Below, in pieces: positions 8,955 through 17,391 of a stretch of DNA of 64,000 nucleotides. The DNA is from an uncultured Bacteroidales bacterium (GTDB lineage Bacteria > Bacteroidota > Bacteroidia > Bacteroidales > F082). The position numbers and the translations under genes were made by a program. Each line of letters opens with the position of its first letter. The stretch's first letter is position 1. The notes under the pieces were generated by a model. The model made no database searches and was not told the origin of the DNA. It was given only the letters and a program-made list of their open reading frames with translations. The DNA lies in contig CAMVCZ010000003.1 of assembly GCA_947166105.1 (NCBI GenBank), positions 62,001 to 126,000 of the forward strand, read 5' to 3'.

Positions 8955-10541
8955 TCAGTCTTTTACAATAATCCAGTCCGAAACTGTCTTGGTCTCTTGT
9001 GAAAAAGCAATGCCGATTTTCACTACAGGTTTTCCTTCGGTTTGGTAAGGAATCGCGTAGTTTTTCGAGTTGATTTGCGCCAAGGCTTCTTCCGCCGTGC
9101 CGCGCATCTTCAACTCCATCACATAGACGGCATCGCGCATAAACACGACGACATCGGTCTTCCCGCGAGCCACTTTCACCTGCGTGAAGGTGCGACAATT
9201 GAAAATGGAGAACACAACGTATGTAAGCACCTCATAATAAGCCTCGTATTTGGCAATATCATCCAATTCCTTCTCGCCAAATTCCAAATAAGGGATTGAT
9301 GCAAAAAAGGCTTGCATAGATTTCATAGCCGAATCGGGGTCGTGGTCGTATAGGTGCGCATAGAAGTCGCCGGCGAACCCTCTCGTGTTGGTGTTGCAGA
9401 GGTTCATCATTCGGGAGAGGAAGTTGTCCATAAAGCCTACTTTCACCTCAGCGTTGGGGAAGTCGAGCGTGTAAACATCACGAATGAAGTTGTAGTCCTT
9501 GATGGTGAGGTAGCCGCTTTGGTAGAGCAATGGCAAAGCCGAAGTCATTCCCTCGGTGGGCACGTCGAACTGGGTGGACGGCACCTGCAATTGTTCCAAT
9601 TCCAACAGATTCGTGTTGAATCGCTTCATCTCCTCGAAAAGGAAAGTCGGTGTACCGCTACCGAACCAATAGTAATCAAGTCGTTGAGAAACAAATACAT
9701 TCATCAAACTGTATGGATTGAAGATGTCGGGCGAGCCGTCGCAGAAATGATAGCCGTCGTAATTGAGTTTCAAACGGTCGATCATCCACTCTTTTGTTTG
9801 CTTGTAGCGGTCGGCAACCATTTGTATGTCTTCGTCAAAAACAGTCAGCAGTTCTTCTTTTGTGATGCCACAAAGGGCAGCATAAGTCGGCTCCATCGAG
9901 ATATTGCGCAGATTGTTCAAGGTGGAGAAGATGCTCAGTTGGCTGAATTTGGTGATGCCTGTGATGAAGACAAACTGCTCGTCCTTGTCGCAAATTTTGA
10001 CTGTCTGGTAAAACTCCTGCATAATATGGCGCACCTCTTCAAGTTGGTCGGGTTTGTGCAAGTAATCCAACAAAGGCGCATCGTATTCGTCCAAGATGAC
10101 AACGGTTTTTAGGCCGGTCTGCTCGTGGGCGCGTTCGATAAGCCCTCTGAGGCGTTTCCCCGGGGTGGTTTCCGTCTCGTCTCTTCCATAAAGGCGTTCA
10201 TAATCTTTCAGTTCCCATTCCAAAGTCCTGACAATCTCTTGAAGGTTGGGTTGGTTTTTGCAGGCACTCAAATCGAAATGCAGCACGGGATGCTTGTTCC
10301 AGTCTTTTTCCAATTCCGTAATGGCGAGGCCTTCGAAAAGGTCTTTCCGACCTTGGAAATAGTATTTTAACGTACTGCAAAGCAGCGACTTGCCAAACCT
10401 GCGAGGGCGGCTTAAGAAGACGAATTTCGATTCGTGCGACAATTTGTAAACAAGGTCGGTCTTGTCAACATAGACACGTCCAGCCTGTCTGATGCTTTCA
10501 AAATCGGCGATGCCTGCGGTGTAGAGTCTCATAGGTTGCAT
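8955..10541 (-). CDS. AAA-ATPase-like / PD-(D/E)XK nuclease-like protein
   Basis: A 528-residue cytoplasmic protein of the large Bacteroidota family that joins an N-terminal AAA-ATPase-like domain (AAA-ATPase_like) with a C-terminal PD-(D/E)XK-like domain (PDDEXK_9). Visible features: the starting YTAGIADFESIRQAG block, a Walker A-like SRPRRFGKSLL, VVILDEYDAPL as Walker B, and near the C-terminus GKTDVVVF followed by YVMELKMRG, which supplies the D and E-x-K of the nuclease fold. Many paralogues occur per genome in this order and are thought to be mobile or defence-related; a specific activity is not established. The start is ATG at 10541 (a second ATG follows three codons later). A TAnnTTTG box lies about 25 bp upstream. 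It is followed by no other gene on this strand. Confidence 0.88.
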   Translation of the reverse strand: MQPMRLYTAGIADFESIRQAGRVYVDKTDLVYKLSHESKFVFLSRPRRFGKSLLCSTLKYYFQGRKDLFEGLAITELEKDWNKHPVLHFDLSACKNQPNLQEIVRTLEWELKDYERLYGRDETETTPGKRLRGLIERAHEQTGLKTVVILDEYDAPLLDYLHKPDQLEEVRHIMQEFYQTVKICDKDEQFVFITGITKFSQLSIFSTLNNLRNISMEPTYAALCGITKEELLTVFDEDIQMVADRYKQTKEWMIDRLKLNYDGYHFCDGSPDIFNPYSLMNVFVSQRLDYYWFGSGTPTFLFEEMKRFNTNLLELEQLQVPSTQFDVPTEGMTSALPLLYQSGYLTIKDYNFIRDVYTLDFPNAEVKVGFMDNFLSRMMNLCNTNTRGFAGDFYAHLYDHDPDSAMKSMQAFFASIPYLEFGEKELDDIAKYEAYYEVLTYVVFSIFNCRTFTQVKVARGKTDVVVFMRDAVYVMELKMRGTAEEALAQINSKNYAIPYQTEGKPVVKIGIAFSQETKTVSDWIIVKD

Positions 10542-10582
10542 AGCGCAAACGGGTTTTTCGCTGCAAAATTAGCGTTTTTCCT

Positions 10583-13195
10583 CTATTCCACCACGATTTC
10601 ATCCATAAAAATCCAAGAATCAAATCCCGCGCCGGGAAGACCATCGGGAAGTTTTCCGGGGTTCTTCACAACGATGCGAAGCAGACGGGTGGAAATCGGT
10701 ATTTCAAAACGCTCGCGGAAGGTGAAATTGCCCTCGCGGGTCACTTCGGTGGTAAGGGGGAAGGTGCCGCGCAGGGTGTAGTCTTTCCCGTTGTAGGAAC
10801 CGTAAACTTGTATCGTGTCGGGGCGCAGAATCCAGTCGTGGGCGTTCACCAAGAAGCCGATGTTTAGAGCTTCCACTTTCGTCCAAGTGCCCAAGTCGAT
10901 TTCAATGTCGGCATCGGTGCCATAGAAACCTTGCCAGCGTCCGTCCTTGTAGTCGTCGCTTCCGAGCGTACCATCCACGAGGGCATTGTCGCCGCCGCCG
11001 GAATATTCTGGGCGGTAGTTGCCCGCAGGACTGTTCAACTGTTTCAGCCGTCCCATCGCTTTATGGTAGCAGAAATAACGCTCGGCGCAAGTCGGTTCGC
11101 CCACTTCATTGAAGCAAGCCGCCTTCACAAGGCAAGGCCGTTCAAGTTGGATAGGATTTTCATAAACTGGAGCACTCTTTGTAACTTCTTTCCCATCAAC
11201 TGTATAACGGATTTCCTTATCGCCAAAAATGGTTTTCAAAGCAATGGCAGTTCGCCCTTTTTCGTCGGTTATGGCTTCGATAAACGGCAGGTATTCAAGT
11301 TGTTGCAATTCTCGAGCAATGTCATCGTATTTCTTCATATTGACATCGAGCCAATACGGGCGACTTTCGATGTTCCATACTTTGACATATTCTTTCTTTA
11401 ATTGATGAAGGTGCCACAACAATCCATTTATCATGTGCTGACTGAAATCAACGTTTTCCTCTGTTGGATCATTGTATGTTTTGTATAATTGACAACGCGC
11501 AATATTGCGGAGGGTACACCATTTCATTCGCATAATCGCATAGATGGCATTGTCTATCATGCCCCTGTTTTTTTTGATTTTTCCGACCGTAGCCCATTCA
11601 ATTAGTTCTAAACGATCCAGTTTTTCAAAAAGTAATTGGTTAGCCTTTTTAGTGGAATCAGTGATTTGAGATGGGTAAAAAGGGGTGATATGTTCAGTCA
11701 ATGCGCTAAACTTACCGATGTCGTCAATTTTGGAGATTTCGGAGATGCTGTCAAGATAGTTGATTAATGTGTTAGAGGTACTTCCAAAGAAATGGTTGGC
11801 AAAATTGGCTTCGGCGTTGCGTTCATCGGTGGAAACCGCATTCCAACTCATCTCCGCACCCCAAGCCAATCCATATAACGCGCTGTTAATCAGTGATTCG
11901 CCAAAATCATCCCAGCAGGTGTTGATAACGCCCAAAGCACCGTTTTTGTAACCGTCGCGGCAAAGGTTGCTGATGTTCTTTCTGAACTCGTAATGCTTGG
12001 GCCAAACCCGTTCCGAAAGGCTCACGCCAGGCGCGACGAAAAAACTCCGCCCCGATTCTTTGTAAGGTTTCAAGAAGTCGTCGAAATCGTTTTTGTTCAC
12101 ATAACTCCACGCGATGAGGAAAATGTCCTCGTCTAAATTGTCAAGGATTTCGGGGTGCTGGTCGGCAATGTCGCCCCACATCATCACGCGCTTGCGGTAG
12201 GGGCGAAGCATCTGATTGACGCGGTTAATGTGTTGGTAATAAACCTTTTCCGCTCCAATGGAATCGACGTATGCTTTGGCGTAGCCTTGTCCAAGGCTCT
12301 CGGTTTCGTCGCAGTTGATGTTGAAATACGGCGACTTGTAGGCTCTTGCCACCTCGCGGAGATGGTCTTCGAGGAATTTGTAGGTTTCTTCCTTGGCGGG
12401 GTTGAGGTTCCATTTCGTGTCGGCCAAATGGTTGTAGAACGGATTGCAAAGAATCTCCTCGAAATGCCCAAAACATTGCTGGTTTCCAATGATTTGGATA
12501 TGATACGGCTTGCAAAACTCCTCCAATTCCTTGATTTCCTCGGCGGTGAAAGCATCGGTGGGGGCAATGTCGGGGTGGCATTTAGTCTTGAAGGTGTGCT
12601 CGGTGTAGAGCGAGAACGCATTGAGCTTGCACTCAGCCATTTGCGGGATGAGGCGTTTCAAATAGTCCATACTGACGATGGGGCCTCGGCTGATGTCGTC
12701 TTGCCAAGCGCGAATCTTGAAGTTGGGCCAGTCGGTGATGGTCGCGCAGGGTAGGGCGATTTCGTTTCCCTTGCTTTGCAGGAAGGCGTAGCGGTAGAGT
12801 TGTTTGAGGCTTTGCGTGGCGTAGAAAAGTCCCGTGTTGGTGGTGGCTTCCATCCTCACAAAGTTAGGATTGATGGTCAGGCGGTAGGCTTGGTCCTCGT
12901 TTTCGCTGATGCCGAGGTGGTCGGTCTTGATGAGTTCGATGAAGTGCTTGCCCTTGATGACCCCGCGCGAAAACTGCACTTTCTTGCCGCTGATTCGGTC
13001 CAGTTCCTGACGAAACATCGTAACGATTTGGCTGATTTCGGCATCGGAGGCGTCGTAGGTGAGGACGACATTCTCGTCCCAAACAAACTGGCCTTCAGCG
13101 GTTTTCACTTGCTGTGGTGTGGGGAGGATGTGGGTGTTTTGCGCGAAGGTGGTCATCGCGAAAAGGCAAAGGATGGTGAGAAGTTTGGATTTCAT
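10583..13195 (-). CDS. beta-N-acetylhexosaminidase, GH20, secreted
   Basis: An 870-residue glycoside hydrolase family 20 enzyme that removes terminal GlcNAc/GalNAc from glycans. I start it at the ATG at 13195, which gives a clean signal peptide (MKSKLLTILCLFAMTTFAQ); an upstream in-frame ATG would add 19 residues across the promoter. Order: GH20 N-terminal alpha/beta domain (about 20-155), catalytic TIM barrel (about 158-500) with the catalytic Asp-Glu pair D296-E297 in NINCDETE, a helical region, and a C-terminal discoidin-like (F5/8 type C) carbohydrate-binding module (about 735-870). The product is probably periplasmic or surface-exposed and acts on host or bacterial aminoglycans. It is not part of a polysaccharide utilisation locus here: no SusC/SusD genes are nearby. 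Confidence 0.93.
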   Translation of the reverse strand: MKSKLLTILCLFAMTTFAQNTHILPTPQQVKTAEGQFVWDENVVLTYDASDAEISQIVTMFRQELDRISGKKVQFSRGVIKGKHFIELIKTDHLGISENEDQAYRLTINPNFVRMEATTNTGLFYATQSLKQLYRYAFLQSKGNEIALPCATITDWPNFKIRAWQDDISRGPIVSMDYLKRLIPQMAECKLNAFSLYTEHTFKTKCHPDIAPTDAFTAEEIKELEEFCKPYHIQIIGNQQCFGHFEEILCNPFYNHLADTKWNLNPAKEETYKFLEDHLREVARAYKSPYFNINCDETESLGQGYAKAYVDSIGAEKVYYQHINRVNQMLRPYRKRVMMWGDIADQHPEILDNLDEDIFLIAWSYVNKNDFDDFLKPYKESGRSFFVAPGVSLSERVWPKHYEFRKNISNLCRDGYKNGALGVINTCWDDFGESLINSALYGLAWGAEMSWNAVSTDERNAEANFANHFFGSTSNTLINYLDSISEISKIDDIGKFSALTEHITPFYPSQITDSTKKANQLLFEKLDRLELIEWATVGKIKKNRGMIDNAIYAIMRMKWCTLRNIARCQLYKTYNDPTEENVDFSQHMINGLLWHLHQLKKEYVKVWNIESRPYWLDVNMKKYDDIARELQQLEYLPFIEAITDEKGRTAIALKTIFGDKEIRYTVDGKEVTKSAPVYENPIQLERPCLVKAACFNEVGEPTCAERYFCYHKAMGRLKQLNSPAGNYRPEYSGGGDNALVDGTLGSDDYKDGRWQGFYGTDADIEIDLGTWTKVEALNIGFLVNAHDWILRPDTIQVYGSYNGKDYTLRGTFPLTTEVTREGNFTFRERFEIPISTRLLRIVVKNPGKLPDGLPGAGFDSWIFMDEIVVE

Positions 13196-13211
13196 TGCTG
13201 GAAAATTTGTG

Positions 13212-13219
13212 CAAAGATA
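13212..13219 (-). promoter_or_regulatory. -7 promoter box (TATCTTTG) of the GH20 gene
   Basis: On the minus strand TATCTTTG lies 16 bp before the ATG at 13195. This places the transcription start close to the chosen start codon and argues against the upstream ATG at 13252. Confidence 0.6.
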
Positions 13220-13241
13220 GTTTTTTCCAACGAAATGATTC

Positions 13242-13844
13242 TTATTCTTCAATTATCTGTTTCGCCCATTCGGGCAATTCGTTCACATATCTTTTCACGA
13301 TGTTGCCGTCAGAGAGGCGCAATAACAAAGAAGCCTCGGCGCGGTCAACAGAATTGTCGTATAAATAAGTTCGGTCGGTTTTGTCGGAAAGAAACTTGCA
13401 ATTAGCAATAGACTTCTGGTAACGCGAGATAACCTTTGTAATGGGAACATCATGGCCTCCTTCCATCACTCGCTTTGCAATTCTTGATGCATTAATAATA
13501 GGTGATTGGGTGCACACGAAAAACAATCTGACAAAGAATCCCGACTCTTTGGCTCTCAAAATGTAATCTACTTTGTCGGTTGCTGAAAGGACTGTTTCAA
13601 AAATCAAACTTTGTTTTTCTTTCAAGCATTGTTCTCTCCAATCTTCGCAATACTTCACAGCCTGCATGATGGCTTCCCTTGAGTTCCAATCTCCAAAACG
13701 CTCTTGAGCAACAATGTCAGGGTTGATATACACCGAGTCCTCCATCCATTCGTGTTGAAGGATTTTGCCCGTAATTGAGGTTTTCCCGCTGCCGTTTGGA
13801 CCAGCAATTACTATCAAAATCGGTTTTCTTTCATGAAAGGTCAT
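13242..13844 (-). CDS. zeta-toxin-like P-loop kinase
   Basis: A 200-residue P-loop kinase of the zeta-toxin / COG4185 type. Walker A GPNGSGKT lies at 15-22, followed by SVYINPDIVAQERFG, the segment that in zeta toxins binds the UDP-N-acetylglucosamine side, and by SLIFETVLS. The classic zeta toxin phosphorylates UDP-GlcNAc and blocks cell-wall synthesis; related enzymes have other substrates, so the target here is open. The ATG overlaps the stop of the small upstream gene by four bases (ATGA), the usual arrangement of a toxin placed after its antitoxin. It ends 46 bp before the GH20 start codon. The P-loop kinase fold is certain; activity as a toxin is inferred. Confidence 0.85.
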   Translation of the reverse strand: MTFHERKPILIVIAGPNGSGKTSITGKILQHEWMEDSVYINPDIVAQERFGDWNSREAIMQAVKYCEDWREQCLKEKQSLIFETVLSATDKVDYILRAKESGFFVRLFFVCTQSPIINASRIAKRVMEGGHDVPITKVISRYQKSIANCKFLSDKTDRTYLYDNSVDRAEASLLLRLSDGNIVKRYVNELPEWAKQIIEE

Positions 13845-14023
13845 GCTCTGTTGCAGTATTGTTTTTGGTATAACTCTTTGATTTCGTTGAAATAGCGATC
13901 AAGAGCCTCGTCATATTTTTGATTGGCTTCCTCCGCCACTTCCTGCATGATATAGGCCAGCATCTCATCGGAGGGTTCCTCCAACGAAGTAAGGCGGTAG
14001 GCGTTGATTTCTTTTTCTGACAT
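13841..14023 (-). CDS. putative antitoxin of the zeta-like kinase
   Basis: A 60-residue acidic helical protein with no cysteine and no membrane segment. I start it at the ATG at 14023 (MSEKEINAY); a TTG three codons earlier is possible. Its stop overlaps the kinase start by four bases. Size, acidity and gene order fit an antitoxin, though it does not look like the epsilon protein of streptococcal plasmids. Segments such as EPSDEMLAYIMQEVAEEAN recall short proteins found before COG4185 kinases. A TATTTTTG box on the minus strand (14046-14053) would start transcription about 15 bases before the ATG. Confidence 0.65.
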   Translation of the reverse strand: MSEKEINAYRLTSLEEPSDEMLAYIMQEVAEEANQKYDEALDRYFNEIKELYQKQYCNRA

Positions 14024-14128
14024 GATTTGCAATTGTTATCAACGGCAAAAATAGTGTTTTTTCCACAATTTGTGACCTTTTCCACCAACAATTCAACAAT
14101 TAAACACTCAACACTTCAACAAAATCAA

Positions 14129-14136
14129 TATCTTTG
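14129..14136 (+). promoter_or_regulatory. -7 promoter box (TATCTTTG) of cutC
   Basis: TATCTTTG lies 18 bp before the cutC ATG at 14155 and predicts a very short leader. It is divergent from the antitoxin promoter at 14046-14053. Confidence 0.6.
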
Positions 14137-14154
14137 CCCCAAAATTTTGAAACT

Positions 14155-14886
14155 ATGATTAGACTGGAAATTTGTGCCAACGGCATCAAGTCGTTGCAGA
14201 ATGCGATGGACGGCTGCGCCCAATGCGTTGAGTTGTGCGAGTGCTTAGAAGTGGGCGGCGTGACGCCATCGTTTGGAACTTTGGCCAAGGCCATCGACAT
14301 TTCTTTTATCCCCATGCGGGTGCTCATCCGTCCGCGACCGGGCAACTACATCTACGACGAGGACGAAGTCGAGATGATGAAAACCGACATTATGCTCTGC
14401 AAGAAACTTGGCTTTGAGGGCGTGGTCATCGGAGCCTTGAACAACAAGGGCGAGCTTGACGTTGAGACGATTAAGGCCTTGATGGAGGCTGGCGAAGGGC
14501 TGAAGTTCACCTTCCACCGCGCCATCGACGCCTGCGTGAAACCTTTCGAGGCCGTCGAAAAACTGATTGAACTCGGCTTCGACAAAATCCTGACTTCGGG
14601 CGGCAAGCCCACGGCTTTGGAAGGTGTCCCGATGATTGCGGAGATGCAGTTGCGCTACGGCGCCCGAATCGCCATTATGCCCGGCGGCGGCATCAACCTT
14701 GGCAACGTGAAGGATATCCTGAATATGACGGGCACGGTGCATTGCCACGCCTCGTTGGCGCATTGGGTGCCGCGCTTCAACGAGAAACTCTATCCCGACC
14801 AAAAGGACGCGACCGGCGCAACGATGGTCTGGACCGAGTCGAACAAGGACTTGATTTACGAAATGGAGAAATTGTTGAACCCGTAA
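14155..14886 (+). CDS. cutC: CutC family copper homeostasis protein
   Basis: A 243-residue TIM-barrel protein of the CutC family. Diagnostic blocks are LEICANGIKSL at the start, RVLIRPRPGNYIYD, GFEGVVIGALN, LKFTFHRAIDAC, LGFDKILTSGG and IAIMPGGGIN. CutC has been linked to copper tolerance, but its biochemical role is still unsettled. The ATG at 14155 fits the conserved N-terminus and the promoter just upstream; an earlier in-frame start at 14134 would lie on the promoter. No copper transporter or regulator is near. A palindromic repeat element follows the gene. Confidence 0.95.
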   Translation: MIRLEICANGIKSLQNAMDGCAQCVELCECLEVGGVTPSFGTLAKAIDISFIPMRVLIRPRPGNYIYDEDEVEMMKTDIMLCKKLGFEGVVIGALNNKGELDVETIKALMEAGEGLKFTFHRAIDACVKPFEAVEKLIELGFDKILTSGGKPTALEGVPMIAEMQLRYGARIAIMPGGGINLGNVKDILNMTGTVHCHASLAHWVPRFNEKLYPDQKDATGATMVWTESNKDLIYEMEKLLNP

Positions 14887-14911
14887 TTGTCTCACGCAGA
14901 ATTAATTGTCT

Positions 14912-14998
14912 CACGCAGAATACGCAGAATTATATGAACCTATCGGCTGAAAAATCTGCGTCGCATCGCGATTCCCAAGATTCTGCGCATTCTGCGTG
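14912..14998. repeat. 87-bp palindromic MITE/REP-like element, copy 1
   Basis: The element starts with CACGCAGAATACGCAGAATT and ends with the inverted form ATTCTGCGCATTCTGCGTG, giving terminal inverted repeats of about 20 bp. Near its right end it carries the core TGCGTCGCATCGCGATTCCC. A second copy lies at 18994-19081 in the opposite orientation. A partial direct repeat of the left end (TCTCACGCAGAATT) lies just before it at 14890-14903. Confidence 0.75.
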
Positions 14999-15013
14999 CC
15001 AAAAAAACTCAAA

Positions 15014-17302
15014 ATGAAAAAACTACTTCCTTTAATTCTCCTGACATTCGCCTTTTCAGCGTGTCAACAAATTGAAAAGCAAAACATTGTCGTGCAACTC
15101 CTCAACCAAGGCTGGACGCTCACGGGCGACACCTTAAACATTAATATGCAGGTCGATGTGCCCTCGGTGGTGCAGCAGAGCCTCTACGAAAACGGCCTGA
15201 TCCCCCATCCTTATCTCGGCACGGTGGAAAACCAATTGCTTTGGATTTCCGACCATCCTTGGGACTACACCTTGCGTTTCGATGTGGACAAGGATTTGCT
15301 TGAAAAACAGGTGGTTGAACTGGAATTTGAAGGCATCGATACCTACGCCGAAGTGAAATTGAACGGCGAGAAACTCTTCTTTGCCGACAACCAATTCCGT
15401 GTTTGGAAACACGAGGTGAAAGACTTGCTGAAAAAGAAAGACAACCTTTTGGAAGTGCATTTCCTTCGTTACGACAGCACGCAATTGGCTTTGTATGAGC
15501 AACATCAGCCCCGATTGCCAGAGAAATATGCCGTCACGCGCAAGGCACCTTACCAGCACGGCTGGGACTGGGCGCCGAAATACAAGAATGTGGGCATTTG
15601 GAAGCCTGTGAAGTTAGTTGCAAGGAAATGGAATGGGGCATGGTTGGAGGATGCCTATATCGTTACGGAAGCTGCCAATGTCGACAGTGCCAACCTTTGG
15701 CTGAATCTGGATATTTACAGCGATATGTATTCTGCGCTGGCTGAAGTGGAACTTGTTGTGGATGGGCTGAAGACCTATAATATTGAAGTTGGCCTTAGGG
15801 AAGGACATCAACACAAGTACCTTCCCATCACGATAGAGCATCCTCGTTTGTGGTGGCCCAACGAGATGGGTGAGCAACCTTTATATGATTTTGAGGTGCG
15901 TTTGAAAAAAGATGGTAAGGTATTGGATTCCAAAAAGTTCAAGTCGGGTATCCGCACTTTCGAGATGGTGGATGAGCCTGACAGCATCGGGCGGGCATTC
16001 TATTTCAAGGTGAATGGTGTGCCGATGTATGCCAAGGGTGCCAACTATGTTCCCGAGGAGATGATTGAGACTTGGATAAAACCAGAGAATACTTTGCGCC
16101 TGTTGAAATCCGCTAAAGACGCTCATTTCAATATGTTGCGCGTGTGGGGCGGCGGCATTTATCCCTCGGATGATTTTTTCAACATTTGCGACTCGTTAGG
16201 CATTTTGGTTTGGCAAGATTTTATGTTTGCGGGAACAATGTATCCCTACGATGAGGATTTCATCTATAAAAATGTCCGAATTGAGGCGGAAGAGCAGGTG
16301 AGACGATTGGCAAGTCATCCGTCGTTGGCCTTATGGTGTGGCGGCAACGAGATTTCGGAAGGCTACTATAACTGGGGCTGGCAAAAGTCGCTGAATTGGA
16401 GCGAAGAAGACGACAAGGCCATCAAGGCGGGCTATGACCGACTCTTTGAATCCATTCTGCCTCAAGTAGTTGAAAAATTTGACGGCACGCGACCCTATTG
16501 GCCAAGCTCGCCCTCGAAAGGCTGGGGCCGACCCGAAAGCCTGACGGAAGGCGATGTGCATTATTGGGGCGTTTGGTGGGGCGAGTTGCCTTACGAAATG
16601 TATCGCGAAAAGGTGGGCCGCTTCAACAGCGAATATGGCTACCAAAGCTATCCCGATTACCAAACCTTGCTGAAAATCGCGCAAGGCGAGGAATTGAGTA
16701 TGGATGCCGAGGTGGTTGCGGCGCACCAAAAACACGCCCGTGGCACGCGCCAAATCGACGACTTTATCAAACGTTATTACCCTGACATTCAGCCGAAAGA
16801 CTTTGAGGAATACGTCTATTTAAGCCAACTTTCGCAAGCCTACGGAATGGAAATCGCGATTGAGGCGCACCGCACGGCGAAGCCTTACAATATGGGTACG
16901 CTCTATTGGCAACTCAACGACGCTTGGCCCGTGACTTCTTGGTCGTCCATCGACTATTACGGCCATCCCAAGGTGCTGCAAGAGCGGCTGAAAACGCTTT
17001 TTGCGCCCGTGCTTTTAAGCATTGACCAAAAAGATTACGGCGTTTTCGTCACTTCCGACCTGCTGCGCAACATCGACGGCACGTTGTCCGTCACGATGTG
17101 CGACCTTGAAAATCATCCGTTGTTTGAGCAAAAAATGACAGTAGAGTTGGAGGCCAACGAGAACCGTAAATTCGTCGTGGAAGGTTTAAGTGATTGTTTG
17201 CGCAAAGCCGATTTGAAGAAGGTGTATGTGAAGTTGGAACTGACCGAAGGCGACACCCTCACCGCCGAGCGCAAATGCTATTTTTTCGCTTTTTTTGAGT
17301 GA
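15014..17302 (+). CDS. beta-mannosidase, GH2, lipoprotein
   Basis: A 762-residue GH2 enzyme of the beta-mannosidase subgroup. The ATG at 15014 gives a lipoprotein signal (LLTFAFSAC, lipid on the Cys), so the enzyme is tethered to a membrane, probably in the periplasm or at the surface. The N-terminal sugar-binding domain (about 30-190) contains RKAPYQHGWDWAPK, an immunoglobulin-like domain follows (about 195-300), then the TIM barrel. Acid/base E446 lies in CGGNEISEGYYNWGW and the nucleophile E540 in FNSEYGYQSY; the spacing fits other Bacteroidota GH2 mannosidases. It removes non-reducing terminal beta-mannose, for instance from the core of N-glycans or from mannan oligosaccharides. Together with the GH20 gene nearby this points to glycoprotein glycan use. 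Confidence 0.93.
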   Translation: MKKLLPLILLTFAFSACQQIEKQNIVVQLLNQGWTLTGDTLNINMQVDVPSVVQQSLYENGLIPHPYLGTVENQLLWISDHPWDYTLRFDVDKDLLEKQVVELEFEGIDTYAEVKLNGEKLFFADNQFRVWKHEVKDLLKKKDNLLEVHFLRYDSTQLALYEQHQPRLPEKYAVTRKAPYQHGWDWAPKYKNVGIWKPVKLVARKWNGAWLEDAYIVTEAANVDSANLWLNLDIYSDMYSALAEVELVVDGLKTYNIEVGLREGHQHKYLPITIEHPRLWWPNEMGEQPLYDFEVRLKKDGKVLDSKKFKSGIRTFEMVDEPDSIGRAFYFKVNGVPMYAKGANYVPEEMIETWIKPENTLRLLKSAKDAHFNMLRVWGGGIYPSDDFFNICDSLGILVWQDFMFAGTMYPYDEDFIYKNVRIEAEEQVRRLASHPSLALWCGGNEISEGYYNWGWQKSLNWSEEDDKAIKAGYDRLFESILPQVVEKFDGTRPYWPSSPSKGWGRPESLTEGDVHYWGVWWGELPYEMYREKVGRFNSEYGYQSYPDYQTLLKIAQGEELSMDAEVVAAHQKHARGTRQIDDFIKRYYPDIQPKDFEEYVYLSQLSQAYGMEIAIEAHRTAKPYNMGTLYWQLNDAWPVTSWSSIDYYGHPKVLQERLKTLFAPVLLSIDQKDYGVFVTSDLLRNIDGTLSVTMCDLENHPLFEQKMTVELEANENRKFVVEGLSDCLRKADLKKVYVKLELTEGDTLTAERKCYFFAFFE

Positions 17303-17391
17303 GGGTTGTAACTTTTTCCCCCTTTCTCCGTATTACTGATGTTTTCGCGAAGAACAAAAGTAACAAGAGAAATAATTAAAACCTAAACGAA

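Noticed and set aside
13196..13252. A longer start for the GH20 enzyme
   Set aside because: The -7 box at 13212-13219 lies within this segment and the signal peptide begins at 13195.
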